Source of the DNA: Arenicola marina
Lineage: Eukaryota > Annelida > Polychaeta > Arenicolidae
Length of the DNA: 64,000 bases
Assembly (NCBI GenBank): GCA_964019135.1
Contig: OZ025248.1
Coordinates: 41,843,670-41,907,669 of the forward strand
Direction of reading: 5' to 3'
Shown here: one piece after another, positions 58,786-64,000 of the stretch
Numbering within the stretch: the stretch's first letter is position 1
Layout: each line of letters starts with the position of its first letter
Translations under genes and position numbers: made by a program
Notes under the pieces: model-generated
The model's input: the letters and a program-made list of their open reading frames with translations, nothing else
Told to the model about the DNA's origin: nothing
Databases searched by the model: none

Positions 58786-59261
58786 GTTCCCCCGCCCGCC
58801 CCCCACTCCACGCACAACACACACACATAAACTTAGGTACCCCCTCCCAGGCTTCAGCAGACAGACGATATCTCCGCGATTGGGATTCACGTTTAGCTGT
58901 TGGCAATTGGGGGAGTGGGGGGGATTGTTATCGATACAATTCCTGGTTCAACACGAAGACCCTTTCCCCGCTTAAGCTGCCGTGATCCGTTAATTAGGCC
59001 CATATCAGTCTGCGTGTTCCCCGATATTCGCGATATCACATTTAAACGTGTTTTGTTCGCGCCCGGTCGATCTTGAGCAGTCCTCATCATCGATATTACT
59101 CTCCCTTATTCTTGGGGGTTCGTGACCCAGATCGGGTTTTCCCGCCCTCAGACGTGTCTACGTTCGATCGCAGTTGTCAGTGGTTCCATCGCTGCATGTT
59201 GCCATTGGCAGCCAGTAAATCGGCTGAAAAAAATGTTCAAAATCGACCCGATAAAAAGAGA
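58786..59261. other. Intergenic, nothing recognised
   Basis: No repeats or coding signal; it leads into the 79-bp array. Confidence 0.5.
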
Positions 59262-62200
59262 GACCTGCGTGGCACCGCGTCCACACGCCATGACACGGTG
59301 GACGCCAGACCTCTCATTGCATGACGACTGTCTTTCAGGAGACCTGCGTGGCACCGCTTTCACACGCCATGACACGGTGAACGCCAGACCTCTCATTGCA
59401 TGACGACTGTCTTCCAGGAGACCTGCGTGGCACCGCTTTCACACGCCATGACACGGTGAACGCCAGACCTCTCATTGCATGACGACTGTCTTCCAGGAGA
59501 CCTGCGTGGCACCGCGTCCACACGCCATGACACGGTGGACGCCAGACCTCTTATTGCATGACGACTGTCTTCCAGGAGACCTGCGTGGCACCGCGTCCAC
59601 ACCCCATGACACGGTGGACGCCAGACCTCTCATTGCATGACGACTGTCTTCCAGGAGACCTGCGTGGCACCGCGTCCACACGCCATGACACGGTGGACGC
59701 CAGACCTCTTATTGCATGACGACTGTCTTCCAGGAGACCTGCGTGGCACCGCGTCCACACCCCATGACACGGTGGACGCCAGACCTCTCATTGCATGACG
59801 ACTGTCTTCCAGGAGACCTGCGTGGCACCGCGTCCACACGCCATGACACGGTGGACGCCAGACCTCTTATTGCACGACGACTGTCTTCCAGGAGACCTGC
59901 GTGGCACCGCGTCCACACGCCATGACACGGTGGACGCCAGACCTCTTATTGCATGACGACTGTCTTCCAGGAGACCTGCGTGGCACCGCGTCCACACGCC
60001 ATGACACGGTGGACGCCAGACCTCTCATTGCATGACGACTGTCTTCCAGGAGACCTGCGTGGCACCGCGTCCACACGCCATGACATGGTGGACGCCAGAC
60101 CTCTCATTGCATGACGACTGTCTTCCAGGAGACCTGCGTGGCACCGCTTTCACACGCCATGACACGGTGAACGCCAGACCCCTCATTGCATGACGACTGT
60201 CTTCCAGGAGACCTGCGTGGCACCGCGTCCACACGCCATGACACGGTGGACGCCAGACCTCTCATTGCATGACGACTGTCTTCCAGGAGACCTGCGTGGC
60301 ACCGCGTCCACACCCCATGACACGGTGGACGCCAGACCTCTCATTGCATGACGACTGTCTTCCAGGAGACCTGCGTGGCACCGCGTCCACACGCCATGAC
60401 ACGGTGGACGCCAGACCTCTTATTGCATGACGACTGTCTTCCAGGAGACCTGCGTGGCACCGCGTCCACACGCCATGACACGGTGGACGCCAGACCTCTC
60501 ATTGCATGACGACTGTCTTCCAGGAGACCTGCGTGGCACCGCGTCCACACGCCATGACATGGTGGACGCCAGACCTCTCATTGCATGACGACTGTCTTCC
60601 AGGAGACCTGCGTGGCACCGCTTTCACACGCCATGACACGGTGAACGCCAGACCCCTCATTGCATGACGACTGTCTTCCAGGAGACCTGCGTGGCACCGC
60701 GTCCACACGCCATGACACGGTGGACGCCAGACCTCTCATTGCATGACGACTGTCTTCCAGGAGACCTGCGTGGCACCGCGTCCACACCCCATGACACGGT
60801 GGACGCCAGACCTCTCATTGCATGACGACTGTCTTCCAGGAGACCTGCGTGGCACCGCGTCCACACGCCATGACACGGTGGACGCCAGACCTCTCATTGC
60901 ATGACGACTGTCTTTCAGGAGACCTGCGTGGCACCGCTTTCACACGCCATGACACGGTGAACGCCAGACCTCTCATTGCATGACGACTGTCTTCCAGGAG
61001 ACCTGCGTGGCACCGCGTCCACACGCCATGACACGGTGGACGCCAGACCTCTCATTGCATGACGACTGTCTTCCAGGAGACCTGCGTGGCACCGCTTTCA
61101 CACGCCATGACACGGTGAACGCCAGACCTCTCATTGCATGACGACTGTCTTCCAGGAGACCTGCGTGGCACCGCTTTCACACGCCATGACACGGTGAACG
61201 CCAGACCCCTCATTGCATGACGACTGTCTTCCAGGAGACCTGCGTGGCACCGCGTCCACACGCCATGACACGGTGGACGCCAGACCTCTCATTGCATGAC
61301 GACTGTCTTCCAGGAGACCTGCGTGGCACCGCGTCCACACCCCATGACACGGTGGACGCCAGACCTCTCATTGCATGACGACTGTCTTCCAGGAGACCTG
61401 CGTGGCACCGCGTCCACACGCCATGACACGGTGGACGCCAGACCTCTTATTGCATGACGACTGTCTTCCAGGAGACCTGCGTGGCACCGCGTCCACACGC
61501 CATGACACGGTGGACGCCAGACCTCTCATTGCATGACGACTGTCTTCCAGGAGACCTGCGTGGCACCGCGTCCACACGCCATGACATGGTGGACGCCAGA
61601 CCTCTCATTGCATGACGACTGTCTTCCAGGAGACCTGCGTGGCACCGCTTTCACACGCCATGACACGGTGAACGCCAGACCCCTCATTGCATGACGACTG
61701 TCTTCCAGGAGACCTGCGTGGCACCGCGTCCACACGCCATGACATGGTGGACGCCAGACCTCTCATTGCATGACGACTGTCTTCCAGGAGACCTGCGTGG
61801 CACCGCTTTCACACGCCATGACACGGTGAACGCCAGACCCCTCATTGCATGACGACTGTCTTCCAGGAGACCTGCGTGGCACCGCGTCCACACGCCATGA
61901 CACGGTGGACGCCAGATCTCTCATTGCATGACGACTGTCTTCCAGGAGACATGCGTGGCACCGCGTCCACACCCCATGACACGGTGGACGCCAGACCTCT
62001 CATTGCATGACGACTGTCTTCCAGGAGACCTGCGTGGCACCGCTTTCACCCGCCATGACACGGTGGACGCCAGACCTCTCATTGCATGACGACTGTCTTC
62101 CAGGAGACCTGCGTGGCACCGCTTTCACACGCCATGACACGGTGGACGCCAGACCTCTCATTGCATGGCGACTGTCTTCCAGGAGACCTGCGTGGCACCG

Positions 62201-64000
62201 CGTCCACACGCCATGACACGGTGGACGCCAGACCTCTCATTGCATGGCGACTGTCTTCCAGGAGACCTGCGTGGCACCGCGTCCACACGCCATGACACGG
62301 TGGACGCCAGACCTCTCATTGCATGACGACTGTCTTCCAGGAGACCTGCGTGGCACCGCTTTCACACGCCATGACACGGTGGACGCCAGACCTCTCATTG
62401 CATGACCACTGTCTTCCAGGAGACCTGCGTGGCACCGCGTCCACACGCCATGACATGGTGGACGCCAGACCTCTCATTGCATGGCGACGGTCTTCCAGGA
62501 GACCTGCGTGGCACCGCGTCCACACGCCATGACACGGTGGACGCCAGACCTCTCATTGCATGACGACTGTCTTCCAGGAGACCTGCGTGGCACCGCGTCC
62601 ACACCCCATGACACGGTGGACGCCAGACCTCTCATTGCATGACGACTGTCTTCCAGGAGACCTGCGTGGCACCGCGTCCACACCCCATGACACGGTGGAC
62701 GCCAGACCTCTCATTGCATGACGACTGTCTTCCTGGAGACCTGCGTGGCACCGCGTCCACACCCCATGACACGGTGGACGCCAGACCTCTCATTGCATGA
62801 CGACTGTCTTCCAGGAGACCTGCGTTGCACCGCGTCCACTCGCCATGACACGGTGGACGCCAGACCTCTCATTGCATGACGACTGTCTTCCAGGAGACCT
62901 GCGTGGCACCGCGTCCACACGCCATGACACGGTGGACGCCAGACCTCTCATTGCATGACGACTGTCTTCCAGGAGACCTGCGTGGCACCGCTTTCACACG
63001 CCATGACACGGTGGACGCCAGACCTCTCATTGCATGACCACTGTCTTCCAGGAGACCTGCGTGGCACCGCGTCCACACGCCATGACATGGTGGACGCCAG
63101 ACCTCTCATTGCATGACGACTGTCTTCCAGGAGACCTGCGTGGCACCGCGTCCACACGCCATGACACGGTGGACGCCAGACCTCTCATTGCATGACCACT
63201 GTCTTCCAGGAGACCTGCGTGGCACCGCGTCCACACCCCATGACACGGTGGACGCCAGACCTCTCATTGCATGGCGACTGTCTTCCAGGGACCTGCGTGG
63301 CACCGCCACACCCCATGACACGGTGGACGCCAGACCTCTCATTGCATGACGACTGTCTTCCAGGAGACCTGCGTGGCACCGCTTCCACACGCCATGACAC
63401 GGTGGACGCCAGACCTCTCATTGCATGACGACTGTCTTCCAGGAGACCTGCGTGGCACCGCGTCCACACCCCATGACACGGTGGACGCCAGACCTCTCAT
63501 TGCATGACGACTGTCTTCCAGGAGACCTGCGTGGCACCGCTTCCACACGCCATGACACGGTGGACGCCAGACCTCTCATTGCATGGCGACTGTCTTCCAG
63601 GAGACCTGCGTGGCACCGCGTCCACACGCCATGACACGGTGGACGCCAGACCTCTCATTGCATGACGACTGTCTTCCTGGAGACCTGCGTGGCACCACGT
63701 CCACACGCCATGACATGGTGGACGCCTGACCTCTCATTGCATGACCACTGTCTTCCAGGAGACCTGCGTGGCACCACGTCCACACGCCATGACATGGTGG
63801 ACGCCTGACCTCTCATTGCATGGCGACTGTCTTCCAGGAGACCTGCGTGGCACCGCGTCCACACCCCATGACACGGTGGACGCCAGACCTCTCATTGCAT
63901 GGCGACTGTCTTCCAGGAGACCTGCGTGGCACCGCGTCCACACCCCATGACACGGTGGACGCCAGACCTCTCATTGCATGACGACTGTCTTCCAGGAGAC
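59262..64000 (+). repeat. 79-bp minisatellite, about 60 copies, runs off the right edge
   Basis: Unit gagacctgcgtggcaccgcg, tccacacgccatgacacggt, ggacgccagacctctcattg, catgacgactgtcttccag. A few percent variation (ctttcacacgcc, cacaccccatg, catggcgac). A block starting near 59990 recurs 474 bp (six units) later. Since 79 is not a multiple of three, overlapping 69-codon ORFs appear every unit. The gtcttccag of each unit is acceptor-like, so it may belong to an intron of the next gene. Confidence 0.95.

Noticed and set aside
59262-64000. A CRISPR-like array
   Set aside because: Units are contiguous 79-bp repeats with no unique spacers, in a eukaryotic context.

Overview
The window reads as animal nuclear DNA: one large intron-rich gene on the + strand, GT-AG introns, tRNA-derived SINEs, a LINE fragment, foldback elements and an extreme load of minisatellites. 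A lancelet (amphioxus) is my best guess, from minisatellites sitting on exon-intron junctions and TRIM-like coiled-coil residues; this is inference, perhaps 50% sure. I see no bacterial operons, CRISPR arrays, rRNA or true tRNA genes.

The gene (537..45506, 34 exons inferred here, all with matching splice phases, about 1,922 codons plus stop) encodes a germline-type multi-Tudor protein. It enters the window in a TRIM-like coiled coil, so any RING and B-box lie upstream. Five extended Tudor (eTud) domains follow, joined by acidic, Ser/Pro-rich linkers. This coiled-coil plus five-Tudor layout is closest to RNF17/TDRD4 (Drosophila Qin/Kumo), a piRNA-pathway scaffold. The unusual feature is a complete OTU deubiquitinase-type domain (32070..32717), carried by one phase 1-1 exon of 648 bp, that falls in a loop of eTud 4. 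Skipping this exon would restore an ordinary eTud in frame.

The introns are mostly tandem repeats, about 23 kb of the 45-kb gene. Several arrays contain the splice junction itself. Donor-type units carry the last coding bases of exons 5, 7, 15, 20 and 25 plus the GT donor; acceptor-type units carry the AG plus the first coding bases of exons 14, 31 and 33. Other arrays (exons 11, 26, 27, 29) start at or just after the donor. Transposon remnants abut several acceptors, including a SINE tail whose target-site duplication copied the exon 22 acceptor and a LINE that ends just before exon 18.

Downstream, a 9-kb array of 87-bp units (46077..55005) lies between the stop codon and the first poly(A) signal, so it may be 3' UTR. 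From 55250 to 59260 I find no gene, only a small inverted-repeat element, a SINE and G-runs. A 79-bp array runs from about 59262 off the right edge. Long ORFs across the arrays are by-products of repeat periodicity, not genes.
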